Shown here piece by piece: positions 25,596 through 37,600 of a DNA stretch of 64,000 nt. The translations under genes and the position numbers were made by a program. How positions within the stretch are numbered: the stretch's first letter is position 1; each line of letters opens with the position of its first letter. Under the pieces are notes generated by a model that worked only from the letters and a program-made list of their open reading frames with translations, did not search any database and had not been told where the DNA came from. The stretch is from positions 310,001 through 374,000 of the forward strand of contig CAVVDM010000004.1 of the NCBI GenBank assembly GCA_963746885.1, in the 5' to 3' direction. The stretch comes from DATARH01 sp963746885. GTDB lineage: Bacteria > Pseudomonadota > Alphaproteobacteria > ATCC43930 > CGMCC-115725.

Positions 25596-27695
25596 TCATC
25601 CCTCCGAAAAGCGCCGCCGGGTCAGCTCGATATAGCCGAACGCGTCGATATGGGCGTCGAAGCTGCGGCCGATGACGGTCGAGGTCTCGTCCTCGACGAT
25701 GATTGCGGGGCCGGGGATAACCGCCCCCGGGGCGAGGCTCGCGCGCTCGTGGATCGCGACCTCGACGAAATCGGCGCTGTCGGGGTCGAACACGGCGCGG
25801 CGGCGGGCCGGGGCAGGGTGGGAGACGGGCGGCGGTGGCGGGGCGGCGGCAGCTTCGTGCGGCGCCGGCGTGCTCAGCAGGAGGACCCAGCTCAGCACCT
25901 CGACCTCGACCCCCGGGATGACCCGGCTGTAGAGCCGGCGATAGGCGGTCTCGAACGCCGCCAGCAATTCGGCGCCGTCCTCGGGGCGGTAGGGGCGGGC
26001 CGGCACCGGCACGGCGATCTCGTGGCCCTGGCCGCGATAGCGCATGAAGGCCGAGCGGGCTTCGGACAGCGGCGCGTCGGGGACGCCCTGGCGCACGATC
26101 GCCTCGGCCTCCTGGCGCATCGCCGCGAGGAGCGCGTTGGCGGCATCGGCGTCGAACGCGTCGAGCCGCTGCAATTGCGAGCGCACGATCTCGTAGGCGA
26201 TCGGCGCGCGCAGAAACCCGACCGCCGAGCCGACCCCGGCATTCGACGGCACCAGCACCCGGTCGAGGCCGAGCTTGTCGGCGAGCCGCGCGGCATGGAG
26301 CGGCGCGGCGCCGCCGAACGCGACCAGCGTGCGGCCGCGCGCGTCCTTGCCGCTTTCGATGGCGTGGACGCGCGCCGCATTGGCCATGTTCTCGTCGACG
26401 ATCTCGCTGACCCCGAAGGCGGCGAGCGGCAGGGCCAAATCGAGCGGCGTCGCAACCTGATGCTGCACCGCCGCCTCGGCCGCCGCGAAATCGAGGCGCA
26501 TGCGGCCGCCGGAAAACCCGGCCGGGTCGATGCGGCCGAGCAGCAGGTCGGCGTCGGTCACACTCGGCGCCGCGCCGCCGTTTCCGTAGCAGGCCGGGCC
26601 GGGATCGGCGCCGGCGCTGTCCGGCCCGACGGTGATCCGCCGCAGCCGGTCGACGCGCGCGATCGAGCCGCCGCCGGCGCCGATCTCGACCATCTCGATG
26701 ACCGGGATGCGCAACGGCAGGCCGCTCCCCTTCTTGAAGCGGTAGATGCGCGCGACCTCGAAGCTGCGGCTCGATTGCGGCTGGAAATCGTCGATCAGGC
26801 AGATCTTCGCGGTGGTGCCGCCCATATCGTAGGACAGCACCTTGTCGAGGCCGCATTGCCGGGCGATGTGGCTGGCGAAGATCGCGCCGCCGGCGGGGCC
26901 GCTCTCGACAAGCCGCACCGGAAAGCGGATCGCGGTCTCCACGGTCGTCAAGCCGCCGCCCGACAGCATCAGAAACAGCGGGCAGGCCAGCCCCTCGTCG
27001 CGCAGCAGGCCTTGCAGGCTGGCGAGATAGCGCCCGATCATCGGCTGCACATAGGCATTGGCGCAGGCGGTCGAGAAGCGCTCGTACTCGCGCATCTCGG
27101 GCGATACCTCGCACGACAGGGTAAGCGTGACGCCGGGCAGCCGTGCGGCGAGGATGTCGCGGGTGCGCTCCTCATGCGCCGGGTTGGTGAAGCTGTGCAG
27201 AAAGCCGATCGCGATGCTCTCGATGCCGTCGGCGGCGCAACGCTCGGCCAGGCGCTCGACCGCCGTCTCGTCGAGCGGCACGACGACCCGTCCCTGGGCG
27301 TTGATCCGCTCCGGCACGACAAGGCGCCGCCGCCGCGGCACCAGCGGCGGCGGCAGGTCGATATTGACGTCGTATTGCTCGAAGCGGTTCTCGTGGCGGA
27401 TCTCGACCGTGTCGCGGAACCCTTCGGTCGTGACGAGCGCGGTCTTGGCGCCCTTGCGCTCGATGATCGCGTTGGTGGCGAGGGTCGTGCCGTGGATGAT
27501 GATCGACAAATCGGCGGGCCTGAGGCCGGCTTCGTCGAGCACCGTGCGGATCGCATCGATGACGGCGCGCTCGGGCGCCTCGGGCGTCGTCAGGATCTTG
27601 GCGCTGAAGCGGCGCGAGCCAACCTCCAGCGCGACATCGGTAAACGTGCCGCCGATATCGACCCCGAGCCTTGCCGCCGCCTCGCCGCTCGCCAC
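25596..27695 (-). CDS. Hydantoinase/oxoprolinase family protein, subunit A (HyuA-like)
   Basis: About 700 residues, ATP-dependent N-methylhydantoinase / 5-oxoprolinase / acetone-carboxylase family. The ATP-binding ASKHA signatures are clear: RLGVDIGGTFTDVALEV at the N-terminus, IIHGTTLATNAIIERKG, RLVESGPAGGAIFASHIA, VLSYDMGGTTAKICLI and VAFGGAAPLHAARLADKLG. GTG 27695 (VASGEAAARLG) fits the family; GTG 27710 is a close alternative. The usual HyuB partner is missing next door; instead a threonine aldolase follows after four bases. The reaction is ATP-driven ring opening or carboxylation in the family, and the substrate here is unknown. Confidence 0.88.
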   Translation of the reverse strand: MASGEAAARLGVDIGGTFTDVALEVGSRRFSAKILTTPEAPERAVIDAIRTVLDEAGLRPADLSIIIHGTTLATNAIIERKGAKTALVTTEGFRDTVEIRHENRFEQYDVNIDLPPPLVPRRRRLVVPERINAQGRVVVPLDETAVERLAERCAADGIESIAIGFLHSFTNPAHEERTRDILAARLPGVTLTLSCEVSPEMREYERFSTACANAYVQPMIGRYLASLQGLLRDEGLACPLFLMLSGGGLTTVETAIRFPVRLVESGPAGGAIFASHIARQCGLDKVLSYDMGGTTAKICLIDDFQPQSSRSFEVARIYRFKKGSGLPLRIPVIEMVEIGAGGGSIARVDRLRRITVGPDSAGADPGPACYGNGGAAPSVTDADLLLGRIDPAGFSGGRMRLDFAAAEAAVQHQVATPLDLALPLAAFGVSEIVDENMANAARVHAIESGKDARGRTLVAFGGAAPLHAARLADKLGLDRVLVPSNAGVGSAVGFLRAPIAYEIVRSQLQRLDAFDADAANALLAAMRQEAEAIVRQGVPDAPLSEARSAFMRYRGQGHEIAVPVPARPYRPEDGAELLAAFETAYRRLYSRVIPGVEVEVLSWVLLLSTPAPHEAAAAPPPPPVSHPAPARRRAVFDPDSADFVEVAIHERASLAPGAVIPGPAIIVEDETSTVIGRSFDAHIDAFGYIELTRRRFSEG

Positions 27696-27838
27696 ACCGC
27701 GCCCCGTCACCGCGCCCCCGTCACCGCAAAGAGCCGCAGAGTGTTCGGGCGGCGGCGCCCGTGTCAATGTGATCGGCAAACCGCAAATTCGCCATTCTCG
27801 CGGCCGACGATCGGCGCGGCATAGGTGGGGAGGCAACG

Positions 27839-29897
27839 ATGGCGCACCGAACGGCAACTTGGCTCGCAGCCCTGGCCGGCATGATGCTGCTCGCCGTCTT
27901 GCCGGCGCATGCACAAGGCCTGTCCGGCACGCCCGACCTGGTGCTGCAGCGGGTGGTGCTGTCGACCGGCGGGGTCGGTTATTTCGAATACGAGGCGCAG
28001 GTTGACGGCGATGCGACGCTGAGCCTCGACGTGCCGCTCGACCAGGTCGACGACGTGATGAAAAGCCTCGTCGTCTACGATCCGCAGGGGACGGTCGGCG
28101 ACATCACATTGCCCGGGCGCGAGCCGTTGACCCAGAGCTTCGCCGATCTGCCGTTCGGGCGGGGGGCGCTCAATTCCGAGGTCGATCTGCTCAACGCGTT
28201 GCAGGGCGCCGAGATCCTGGTCATGGCACCGAAGGCGATCAGCGGCCGGCTGTTGCATGTCGACAACGAGACGGTGCGCGGCCCCGACGGCGTCGCCCAG
28301 ACCCGCGCGCGGGTCAGCGTGATGACCGACAAGGGGCTGCAGCAATTCCTGCTGCAGGACGCCGACGCGATCTCGTTCGCCGACCTGAAGCTGCAGCGCC
28401 AGGTTGAGGCGGCGCTGGCGCGCATCGCGGCCTATCGCAATGCCGGCCGCCGGGTTCTGACATTGCACACGCACGGCACGGCGCCGCGCACGGTGCGGGT
28501 CGGCTATGTCGTCGCGATGCCGTTGTGGAAGGCCACCTACCGGCTCAGCCTGCCGGCCGACGAGCACGCCGCCACGGCCCGATTGCAAGGCTGGGCGGTG
28601 CTGGAGAATTTCAGCGGCCGGGCCTGGAAGGACGTCGACGCTGACCCTGCTGTCGGGCAACCCGGTGACGTTCCGCCAGGCGCTTTACGAGAGCTATTAC
28701 GTGCCGCGGCCGATGGTGCCGGTCGAATCGGGCAGCCGCGTCCTGCCGCCGCCGGATACCGGAACGGTGGCGACCGACGCGCTTGCCAAAGCGGTGAAAG
28801 GCGGCGTGTTCCGCATGCAGCGGGCGGAGAGCGGCGCCCGCAACATGGCGATGGCCGCACCGGCCGCAGCCCCGCCGCCATCGGCGGCCATGATGCCGGC
28901 CCGGATCGAGGCCGCCGCGGCGAGCGAGGAGGCGACGCAAATCGCCTTCACGCCGCCCTACAAGATCAGCGTCGCGGCCGGGCAGAGCCTGATGCTGCCA
29001 TTGCTCGACCGCGACCTGCCGGCGCGGCGCGTCGACCTCTACCAGCAATCGGTCGATCCGCGCCACCCACTGGCAGCGATCGAGCTGACCAACGCGAGCG
29101 GCACCGGGCTGCCGCCCGGCGTCCTGACGCTGTATCAGCAGGACCCCAAGCAGGGCGCGCTCTATCTCGGCGACGCCCGGCTCGCGGCATTGCCGGCCGG
29201 CGACAAGCGGCTGCTGAGCTATGCCGTCGACGGCAAGGTGACGGTCGACCGCACCGCCGCCGAGCAACGCCCGATCGTCAAGGCGGCGATCGCCGAGGGG
29301 GTGATGCGGGTCAACCGGGTGATGCGCTGGACGACAACCTATCGGGTCAAGGCCGCGGCGCCGCACCTTCCGGCGCTGCTGATCGAGCAGCCCCGCCGCG
29401 CCGGGGCGAACCTGACCGCACCGGACCCGAAAGAGGTGGCGCTGACGGCGGACGCCTATCGCATCCCGCTGACCTTGCCGGCGAATGGCGAGGGCAGCCT
29501 CAAGGCGGTCGAGGAGCAGCCGGTCGAGGAGACGGTCGGGCTCGTCGGGCTCGACGACCAGCGGCTCGCGGCGTTCGTCTCGTCGCCCGAGCTCGACCCC
29601 AAGCTGCGCCACGCGCTTGACGGGATCGCGACGCGGCGGCAATCCGTGGCGCGGCAGCGCGCCGAACTCGGCCGGCTCAAGCAGCAGCGCACCCAGCTGG
29701 TCGAGGACGAGAGCCGGCTGCGCAACAACCTCACCGTGCTGCGCGGCGAGCCGGCGGTCTACAAGCGGCTGCTCGACAAGTTCAACACCACCGAGAGCGC
29801 GCTCGACACCGCGTCGGTCGCGATCGACAAGGCGTCGGACGCGCTGACCGCCGCCGAGCACGACCTCGCCACCTATGTCGCCGGGCTGACGCTGTGA
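27839..29897 (+). CDS. DUF4139 domain protein, exported (frameshift near 28640)
   Basis: About 685 residues after joining two frames. The N-terminus is a signal peptide (LAALAGMMLLAVLPAHA). LSTGGVGYFEYEAQVDGDATLSLDVPLDQVDDVMKSL and YVVAMPLWKATYRLSLPAD are typical of DUF4139/mucoidy-inhibitor-A-like proteins. At about 28640 the text moves from ...GRAWKDVD in the first frame to LTLLSGNPVTFRQALYESYY in the next; removing one base restores it. The end is a helical hairpin (LRHALDGIATRRQSVARQRAELGRLKQQRTQLVEDESRL). GGGGAGG precedes ATG 27839. The role is unknown; it is probably periplasmic. Confidence 0.8.
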
Positions 29898-29906
29898 GGT
29901 GCCGCT

Positions 29907-31379
29907 TTACCGCCGGGGCAATGCGTCGGCGGGCGGCAATGGGTTGAAATCGAGCGGGCTGTCGCGCTCGATCCGCGTTCGGCTCGGCAGTTGCGCAGCG
30001 TCCCAGCCGCCGCCCAGCGCCTCAATCAGCGCGACGCCGGCAACCAGCCGGTTCTGCTGGATGTTGAGCGCCGATTCGGCGTTGAGGAGCGCCGCGGTCT
30101 GGGCGACGACGACGCTGGTGTAGGCGACGGTGCCGGCCTTGTACTGGTTGACGATGATGCGCTCGGCCTCGCGCGAGGCTGTAACCGCGCTGTCCTCGGC
30201 GGCGGCCTGGGCGGCGAGGATGCGCAGCGCCGACAGCGCGTCCTCGACTTGCTGGAAGCCGGTCAGCACGGTCTGCCGGTAGGTGGCGACCGCCGCATCA
30301 TAGGCGGCACGCGCCTCGGCGACCTGGGCGTGGCGGATGCCGGCGTCGAACACGGTCTGCGCCAGGGACGAGCCGAGCGACCATACGAGGCTCGACGCCG
30401 ACAGCAATTTGGCCAGCGTCGCCGACGCGGTTCCGGTATCGCCCGACAACGAGACGTCGGGGAAAAACGCAGCCTCGGCGACGCCGATGCCGGCGTTGGC
30501 GGCTTCCATCCGGCGCTCGGCGGCGGCGATGTCGGGCCGGCGCTGCAGCAATGCCGACGGCAGCCCGGCCGGGATATCGGGCAGGGGCGGCAGCGTCGCG
30601 GCGGGGGCGATGGTCAGCTCGGCCGGCGGCTTGCCGATCAGCACCGCAATCGCATGCTCGTACTGGGCGCGCGCGACGCCGACCGCGATCCCCTGGGCTC
30701 GTGTGCTGTTGAGCTGGGTCTGCGCCTGCGCCACGTCGGAGGCCGCAGCGATGCCGGCCTTGTATTGGTTCTGCGTGATGCGCAGCGACTCGCCATAAGC
30801 CTTTGCCGCCGCGTCGAGCAGCCGCTTCAGCTCGTCGGCGACGCGCAATTGCAGGTAGTCGGTGGCGAGCTGCGCCTGTGCGGCGAGGCGGGCGCTCGCT
30901 ACCTCGCCGGCGCTGGCTTGGGCATTGGCCAGGCTGCCTTCGACGCTGCGCCCCACCTTGCCCCACAGATCGGGAACCCAGCCCGCCGAGGCGGTCGTGG
31001 TGAAAAAATTCGTGATCCGGCCCGAGCCGGAGGCGCGCGAGCGGTCGGCGGAGGCGCCGATCTGGGCGGTCGGGAAGAACCCGGCGCGGCCCTGGGCGAC
31101 GATCGCCTCGGCCTGGCGGAAGGCGGCCGCGGCGGCCTTGAGGTTCTGGTTCGAGATGTCGACCTGGCGCTCGAGCCGATCGAGGACGGGATCGCGGTAG
31201 AGGGACCACCAGGCGCCGCGGTCGATCGCGTCGGCGGGCCGCGCCTGCTGCCAGCCGGCCTCCTTGTAGGCGGCCGGTACGGGCGCGGCCGGAGGATGAT
31301 AATCCGGCCCGACGGTGCAGGCGGCCAGCGCCAACGCCAGCGCCATTGGTGCAAGCGCCCTGCCTCTGCGTCGTCTCAT
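29907..31379 (-). CDS. Outer-membrane efflux lipoprotein, NodT/OprM family
   Basis: Outer-membrane channel of a tripartite RND pump, 490 residues. The start ATG 31379 overlaps the stop of the upstream RND gene (ATGA). The signal peptide ends in a lipobox (ALALAACTVGPDYHPPAAP), so Cys near residue 23 is lipidated. Two TolC-like halves are seen with coiled-coil text (VDISNQNLKAAAAAFRQAEAIVAQGRAGFFP; ATDYLQLRVADELKRLLDAAAKAYGESLRITQNQYKAG; LLQRRPDIAAAERRMEAANAGIGVAEAAFFPDVSLSG). The gene is intact. A long in-frame extension above 31379 is read-through into the shifted RND gene and not part of the protein. Confidence 0.9.
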   Translation of the reverse strand: MRRRRGRALAPMALALALAACTVGPDYHPPAAPVPAAYKEAGWQQARPADAIDRGAWWSLYRDPVLDRLERQVDISNQNLKAAAAAFRQAEAIVAQGRAGFFPTAQIGASADRSRASGSGRITNFFTTTASAGWVPDLWGKVGRSVEGSLANAQASAGEVASARLAAQAQLATDYLQLRVADELKRLLDAAAKAYGESLRITQNQYKAGIAAASDVAQAQTQLNSTRAQGIAVGVARAQYEHAIAVLIGKPPAELTIAPAATLPPLPDIPAGLPSALLQRRPDIAAAERRMEAANAGIGVAEAAFFPDVSLSGDTGTASATLAKLLSASSLVWSLGSSLAQTVFDAGIRHAQVAEARAAYDAAVATYRQTVLTGFQQVEDALSALRILAAQAAAEDSAVTASREAERIIVNQYKAGTVAYTSVVVAQTAALLNAESALNIQQNRLVAGVALIEALGGGWDAAQLPSRTRIERDSPLDFNPLPPADALPRR

Positions 31380-34300
31380 TCGCCGGGCTCGGCGAGGCTG
31401 CCGCGCGGTGCGGCGGGGCGCATGCCGGTGCGGCGGCGCGCCCAGCGGCCGAGCCGGTCGAGATAGAGGTAGATGACCGGGGTCGTGTAGAGCGTCAGCA
31501 TCTGGCTGACGAGCAGCCCGCCGACGATCGAGATGCCGAGCGGGCGGCGCAACTCGGCGCCCTCGCCGAAGCCGATCGCCAGCGGCAGGGCGCCGAACAT
31601 CGCCGCCAAGGTCGTCATCATGATCGGGCGGAAGCGCAGCAGCGCGGCGCGGTAGATCGCCTCGCGCGGGCTCAGCCCCTCGCTGCGCTCGGCCCCGATC
31701 GCAAAGTCGATCATCATGATTGCGTTCTTCTTGACGATGCCGATCAACAGGATGACCCCGATCAGCGCGATGATGCTGAACTCGGTGTTGCACAGCATCA
31801 GCGCCAGCACCGCGCCGACCCCGGCCGAGGGCAGGGTGGAGAGGATCGTGATCGGGTGGATGTAGCTCTCGTAGAGCACGCCGAGCACGATGTAGACGGC
31901 GAGCAGCGCGGCGGCGATCAGCACGCGGCTCGTTGGCGAGCGATTGCTGGAACGCCCGCGCGGTGCCCTGGAAGCTGCCGTGGATCGTTGCCGGCACATG
32001 CAAATCGAGCATCGCCTCGTCGATTGCCCGCGATCGCCTCGCCCGAGCGCGATCCCGGGCTTCAGGTTGAACGAGATCGTGCTGGCGACGAACAGGCCCT
32101 GGTGATTGACCGCGAGCGGCGTGCTGCCGGTCTGGTAATGCGCGAACGCCGACAGCGGCACCATGTTCTCCTGCGCCGTGCTGACCGCCGCGCCGGTCGA
32201 GGTCGCGCTGCGCCCGGTGTTGGCGAGCGCGTTGGTTGGCCTGGTTGCGCGCGGTATCGGAGGCGATCTGGGCCGCCGTGCTGGCCGTCTTCGTTGCCGG
32301 ATACGGTGCCGACCACGCGCGTTGGTCGACTGGGTGCCTTTGACCGGACCGCCGGCGGTGCTGATGTAGATCTCCTTCAGCGTGTCCGGGCTCTGCCAGT
32401 ATTGCGGCGCGACCTCCATCACGACGTGATACTGGTTGCGCGGCGTATAGATGACCGAGACCTGGCGCTGGCCGAAGGCGTCGTAGAGCGTGTTGTCGAT
32501 CTGCGCAGACGGTCAGCCCGAGCCGCGCGGCGGTCGCGCGGTCGATCACCAGATCGGTTTCGAGCCCCTTCTGCTGCTGGTCGGAATTGACGTCGGTCAG
32601 CTCGCGGCAGCTTCTCCAGCGCCGCGGTGACCTTCGGGCACCCAGGCGTAGAGCTGCGTCAGGTCGTCGCCCTGCAGCGTGTACTGGTATTGCGGCGTTG
32701 CTCTGCCGGCCGCCGACCCGGATGTCCTGCACCGGCTGCGAGAAACAGGCGCGCGCCGGCGACCTGCGCCAGCTTGCCGCGCAGCCGGCCGATCACCTGG
32801 ATCGACCGACAGCTTGCGCTGCGCGAGCGGCTTCAGCGCGATGAACACAAAGCCGGAATTGGTCTGGCCGCCGCCGGTGAAGCCGACCACGCTGGCGACC
32901 GCCGGGTCCTTGTGGATGATGTCGATGAACTGGGTCAGCTTCTGCCGCATCAGCTGGAACGAGATGCTCTGGTCGGCCTGCAATCCGCCGATCATGCGGC
33001 CGGTGTCCTGCTGCGGGAAGAACCCCTTGGGCACCATGACGAACAGGTAGACGTTGAGCCCGACGGTCAGCGGCAGGATCAGCATCACCACCAGCGGCCA
33101 GCGCAGAGCCTGCCTCAGGCGTGCGATCGTAGAAGCCGAGCATCGCCGCGAACGCCCGCTCGCCGGCGACATCCCAGCGCGGCCGGCGATGCTGGGGCCG
33201 GTGCATTGCGATATAGGCGCACATCATCGGCGTCGTGGTCAGCGACACGACGAGCGAGATCAGGATCGCGATCGACAGCGTCATCGCGAATTCGCGGAAC
33301 AGCCGGCCGACGATCCCGCCCATCAACAGGATCGGCACGAACACCGCGATCAGCGACAGGCTCATCGACAGCACGGTGAAGCCGACCTCGCGCGCGCCCG
33401 AGCAATGCCGCCTCGCGCCGCGCCATGCCGGCTTCGAGGTGGCGGGTGATGTTTTCCAGCACGACGATCGCGTCGTCGACGACGAAACCCGGTCGAGACC
33501 GTCAGCGCCATCAGCGACAGATTGTCGAGGCTGTAGCCGAGCAGATACATCACGCCGAACGTGCCGATCAGCGACACCGGCACCGCGACGCTCGGGATCA
33601 GCGCGGCGCGCGCGTTGCGCAGGAACAGGAAGACGACGAGGATGACCAGGCCGATCGCGATCACGAGCGTGCTCTCGACCTCGTGCAACGAGGCGCGGAT
33701 CGTCGTGCTGCGGTCCATCGCGACGTTGAGGTCGATGTCGCTGGCCAGCGAGGCCTTGAGCTGCGGCAGCAGCGCCGTAGACCCGGTCGACCGTGTCGAT
33801 GATGTTGGCGCCGGGCTGCCGGTAGAGGATCACCAGCACCGCCGGCTTGCCGTTGGCGAGCCCGGCGTGGCGCAGGTTTTCCGGGCCCTCGACGACATCG
33901 GCGACATCGGAGAGCCGCACCGGCGCGCCGTTGCGATAGGCGATGACCAGCGGCCGGTAATCCTCGGGCTTGATGGCCTGGTCGTTGGTGTAGAGCTGGA
34001 AGCGGCGGTCGCCCTGGTCGATCGCGCCTTTCGGGCTGTGCGCGTTGGCCGAGGTAAGCGCGGCGCGCACGTCTTCGAGGCCGATGCCGTATTTGAACAG
34101 CGGCAACGGGTTGAGCTCGACCCGCACCGCCGGCGCCGCGGCGCCGCCGATCGTCACCTGGCCGATGCCCTCGATCTGCGACAGCGCGGGCTGCAGGATG
34201 GTCGAGGCGGCGTCGTACATCTGGCCCTGGGTCTCGGTGTCGGAGGTCAGCGCCAGGATCAGGATCGGGGCGTCGGCCGGGTTGACCTTGCGGTAGGTCG

Positions 34301-34680
34301 GGTTGGTTCGCAGGCTGGCCGGCAGATCGGCGCGCGCCGCGTTGATCGCCGCCTGCACGTCGCGCGCCGCGCCGTCGATGTCGCGGCTCAAGCCGAACTG
34401 CAAGGTGATGCGGGTCGAGCCGACGGTGCTCGACGAGGTCATCTCGGTGACGTCGGCGATCACCCCGAGATGGCGCTCGAGCGGCGTCGCCACGGTGGTC
34501 GCCATCGATCTCGGGGCTGGCGCCCGGCATCTGTGCGTTGACCGAGATGGTCGGAAAGTCGACCTGCGGCAGCGGCGCGACCGGCAATTTGACGAACGCG
34601 AACAGCCCGGCAAGCGCCAGGCCGATGGTCAACAGCGTGGTGGCGACCGGCCGCTCGATGAACGGGGTCGAGAGGCTCAC
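31376..34680 (-). CDS. RND efflux transporter, MdtC-like (many single-base frameshifts)
   Basis: Second inner-membrane RND pump of the operon, about 1,030-1,080 residues if repaired. It starts at GTG 34680 (MSLSTPFIERPVATTLLTIGLALAGLFAFVKLPVAPLPQVDFP), overlapping the upstream RND stop (GTGA). Collinear family text runs through all three frames: TPLERHLGVIADVTEMTSSSTVGSTRITLQFGLSRDIDGAARDVQAAINAA, MDRSTTIRASLHEVE, FREFAMTLSIAILISLVVSLTTTPMMCAY, VPKGFFPQQDTGRMIGGLQADQSISF, and GIVKKNAIMMIDFAIGAERSEGLSPREAI. At least a dozen breaks cluster between about 31.95 and 33.80 kb, each an apparent extra base. Functional status cannot be decided from this sequence. Confidence 0.75.
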
Positions 34681-37600
34681 GATAAGCTCACGGCGGCCGG
34701 TTCCGCGGCGTTGAACAGGCGGCCGAAGCGGCGGCGGGCGGCGGTGCCGAGCCGATCGAACCCGAGATAGATGACCGGCGTCGTGAACAGCGTCAGCGCC
34801 TGGCTCAGAATCAGCCCGCCGACGATCGTGACGCCGAGCGGATGGCGCAATTCCGACCCGGTGCCGCTGCCGAACATCAGCGGCAACGCGGCGAAAATCG
34901 CCGCCAACGTCGTCATCATGATCGGGCGGAAGCGCAGCAGCGAGGCCTGGTGGATCGCCTCGCGCGGCGACCTGCCCTCGTTGCGCTGCGCGTCGAGCGC
35001 GAAGTCGACCATCATGATCGCCGTTCTTCTTGACGATGCCGATCAACAGGATGATGCCGATGATCGCGATGACGCTGAGATCGCTGCCGTCGAGCATCAA
35101 CGCCAGCAGCGCGCCGAGCCCGGCCGAGGGCAGGGTCGAGAGGATCGTCAGCGGGTGGATGTAGCTCTCGTAAAGCACGCCCAGCACGATGTAGACCGTG
35201 ACGATCGCCGCCGCGATCAGCAACAGCTCGTTGCCGAGCGCCGCCTGGAAGGCCAGCGCGGCGCCCTGGAAGCGGGTGATCATGCTGGCCGGCAGTCCGA
35301 TCTCGGCTTCGGCCTGGCGGATCGCATCGACCGCCGCGCCGAGCGAGGCGCCGGGCGCCAGGTTGAACGAGACCGTCGTCGCCGGAAATTGCCCGATATG
35401 GCATGACCTGCAGCGGCGCCGTCTCCTCGACGATCCGGGCGATCGCCGATAGCGGCACCTCGCCGTTGGCGGCGGTCGAGGACGGCAGGTAGATCGCGTT
35501 CAGCGAATTCACCGATTGCTGCAGGTCGGGATCGGCTTCGAGGATCACCCGGTACTGGTTCGACTGGGTGAAGATCGTCGAGACGATGCGCTGCCCGAAG
35601 GAATCGTAGAGCGCGTTGTCGATCGTCGCCGGGGTGATGCCGAAGCGCGCCGCCGTCGCGCGGTCGATCTGCACATAGGCCGACAGCCCGTTCTGCGCGT
35701 AGCTGGTCCCGACATCCTGCAGCAGCGGAATCTGGCGCAGCCGCTCGACGAGGCGTGGCACCCACACCGTGAACTCGTCGGGGTTGGCGTCTTCGAGGGC
35801 GAACTGGTACTGGCTGCGGCTGACCGTGGCGTCGATCGTCAAATCCTGCACCGGCTGCATGTAGAGGGTGATGCCGGTGACGCCGGCGATCTCGCCTTGC
35901 AGGCGGCGGATGATGTCGCTGGCGCTGGCCGTGCGCGCGTCGCGCGGCTTCAGGTTGATCAGCATGCGGCCGCTGTTGAGCGTCGTGTTGGTGCCGTCGA
36001 CCCCGATGAACGACGACAGGCTGACGACGTCGGGATCCTTGAGGACTGCGGCGGCGAGCGCCTCCTGGCGCTCGGCCATCGCCTTGAACGACACCGAAGG
36101 CGGCGCCTCGGAGATGCCCTGGATCAGCCCGGTATCCTGCACCGGGAAGAACCCCTTCGGGATGATGACGTAGAAGTAGACGGTCAGCGCCACGGTGGCG
36201 ACCGCGACCAGCAATGTCGCCGCCTGGTGGTCGAGCACCCAGGCGAGCAGGCGGCCGTATTGCGCGATCACTGCATCGAACCCTTGCTGGCTCTTGCGCG
36301 CGATCAGCGACATGTCTTCGGGGCGGCGGTGGCGCAACAGCTTGGCGCACATCATCGGCACCAGGGTCAGCGACACGACCGCCGAGATCAGGATCGTCAC
36401 CGCCAGCGTGATCGCGAACTCGCGGAACAGCCTTCCGACCACGTCGGGCATGAACAACAGCGGGATCAGCACCGCGATCAGCGACACCGTCAGCGAGATG
36501 ATCGTGAAGCCGATCTGCTGCGAGCCGCGCAGCGCGGCGCGCAACGGCGGGTCGCCCGCCTCGATGTAGCGCGAGATGTTCTCGATCATGACGATCGCGT
36601 CGTCGACGACAAAGCCGGTCGCGATCGTCATCGCCATCAGCGACAGATTGTTGAGGCTGAACCCGGCGAGGTACATGACCGCCAGCGTGCCGACCAAGCG
36701 ACAGCGGCACCGACAGGCTCGGGATCACCGTCGCCGAGAGGCTGCGCAGGAACAGGAAGATCACCAGCACGACCAGCACGACGGCGAGCCCGAGCTCGAA
36801 CTCGACATCGGCGACCGAGGCGCGGATCGTCGTGGTGCGGTCGGTCAGCACCGTGACGTCGACCGCCGCCGGCAGCGCCGCCTTGCAGTTGCGGCAGCAG
36901 CGCCTTGATGCGGTCGACGACCTCGATCACGTTGGCGCCCGGCTGGCGCTGGATGTTGAGGATGACCGCCGGGGTGGTGTTCGTCCAGCCGGCGAGCTTG
37001 GTGTTCTCGGCTCCCTCGCGGGCGGCGGCGACATCGGCGAGCCGCACCGGCGCGCCGTTGCGGTAGGCGACGACGAGATCCTCATAATCGGCGGCGCTGT
37101 TGAGCTGGTCGTTGGCGTTGATCGTGTATTGCCGGGCCGGCCCGTCGAAATTGCCCTTGGGCGTGTTGCACGTTGGCGTTGGCGATCGTCGTGCGCAGAT
37201 CGTCGATGTTGAGGCCGTAGGCGGCGAGCTGGCGCAGATTGGCCTGGATGCGCACCGCCGGGCGATTGCCGCCGCTGATGCTGACGAGGCCGACCCCGGT
37301 GACCTGCGAGATCTTCTGCGCGAGGCGCGTGTCGGCGAGGTCCTCGACCTGGGTCAGCGGCAAGGTTTTCGAGGTCAGCGCCAGGGTCAGGATCGGCGCG
37401 TCGGCCGGGTTGACCTTGGAGTAGATCGGCGGCGCCGGCAGGTCGGAGGGCAACAGATTGCCGGCCGCGTTGATCGCCGCCTGAACCTCCTGCTCGGCGA
37501 CGTCGAGGCTCAGATCGAGGCCGAACTGCAACGTGATGACCGACGATCCGGCCGAGCTGACCGACGACATCTGGTTGAGCCCCGGCATCTGGCCGAGCTG

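Noticed and set aside
25590..27824. 744-residue plus-strand frame opposite hydantoinase A
   Set aside because: Antisense shadow with no recognisable domain, while the minus strand has all ASKHA motifs.
29907..32732. A 941-residue minus-strand frame
   Set aside because: Only the part below 31379 is the outer-membrane factor. The upper part is shifted RND text read through without a stop.
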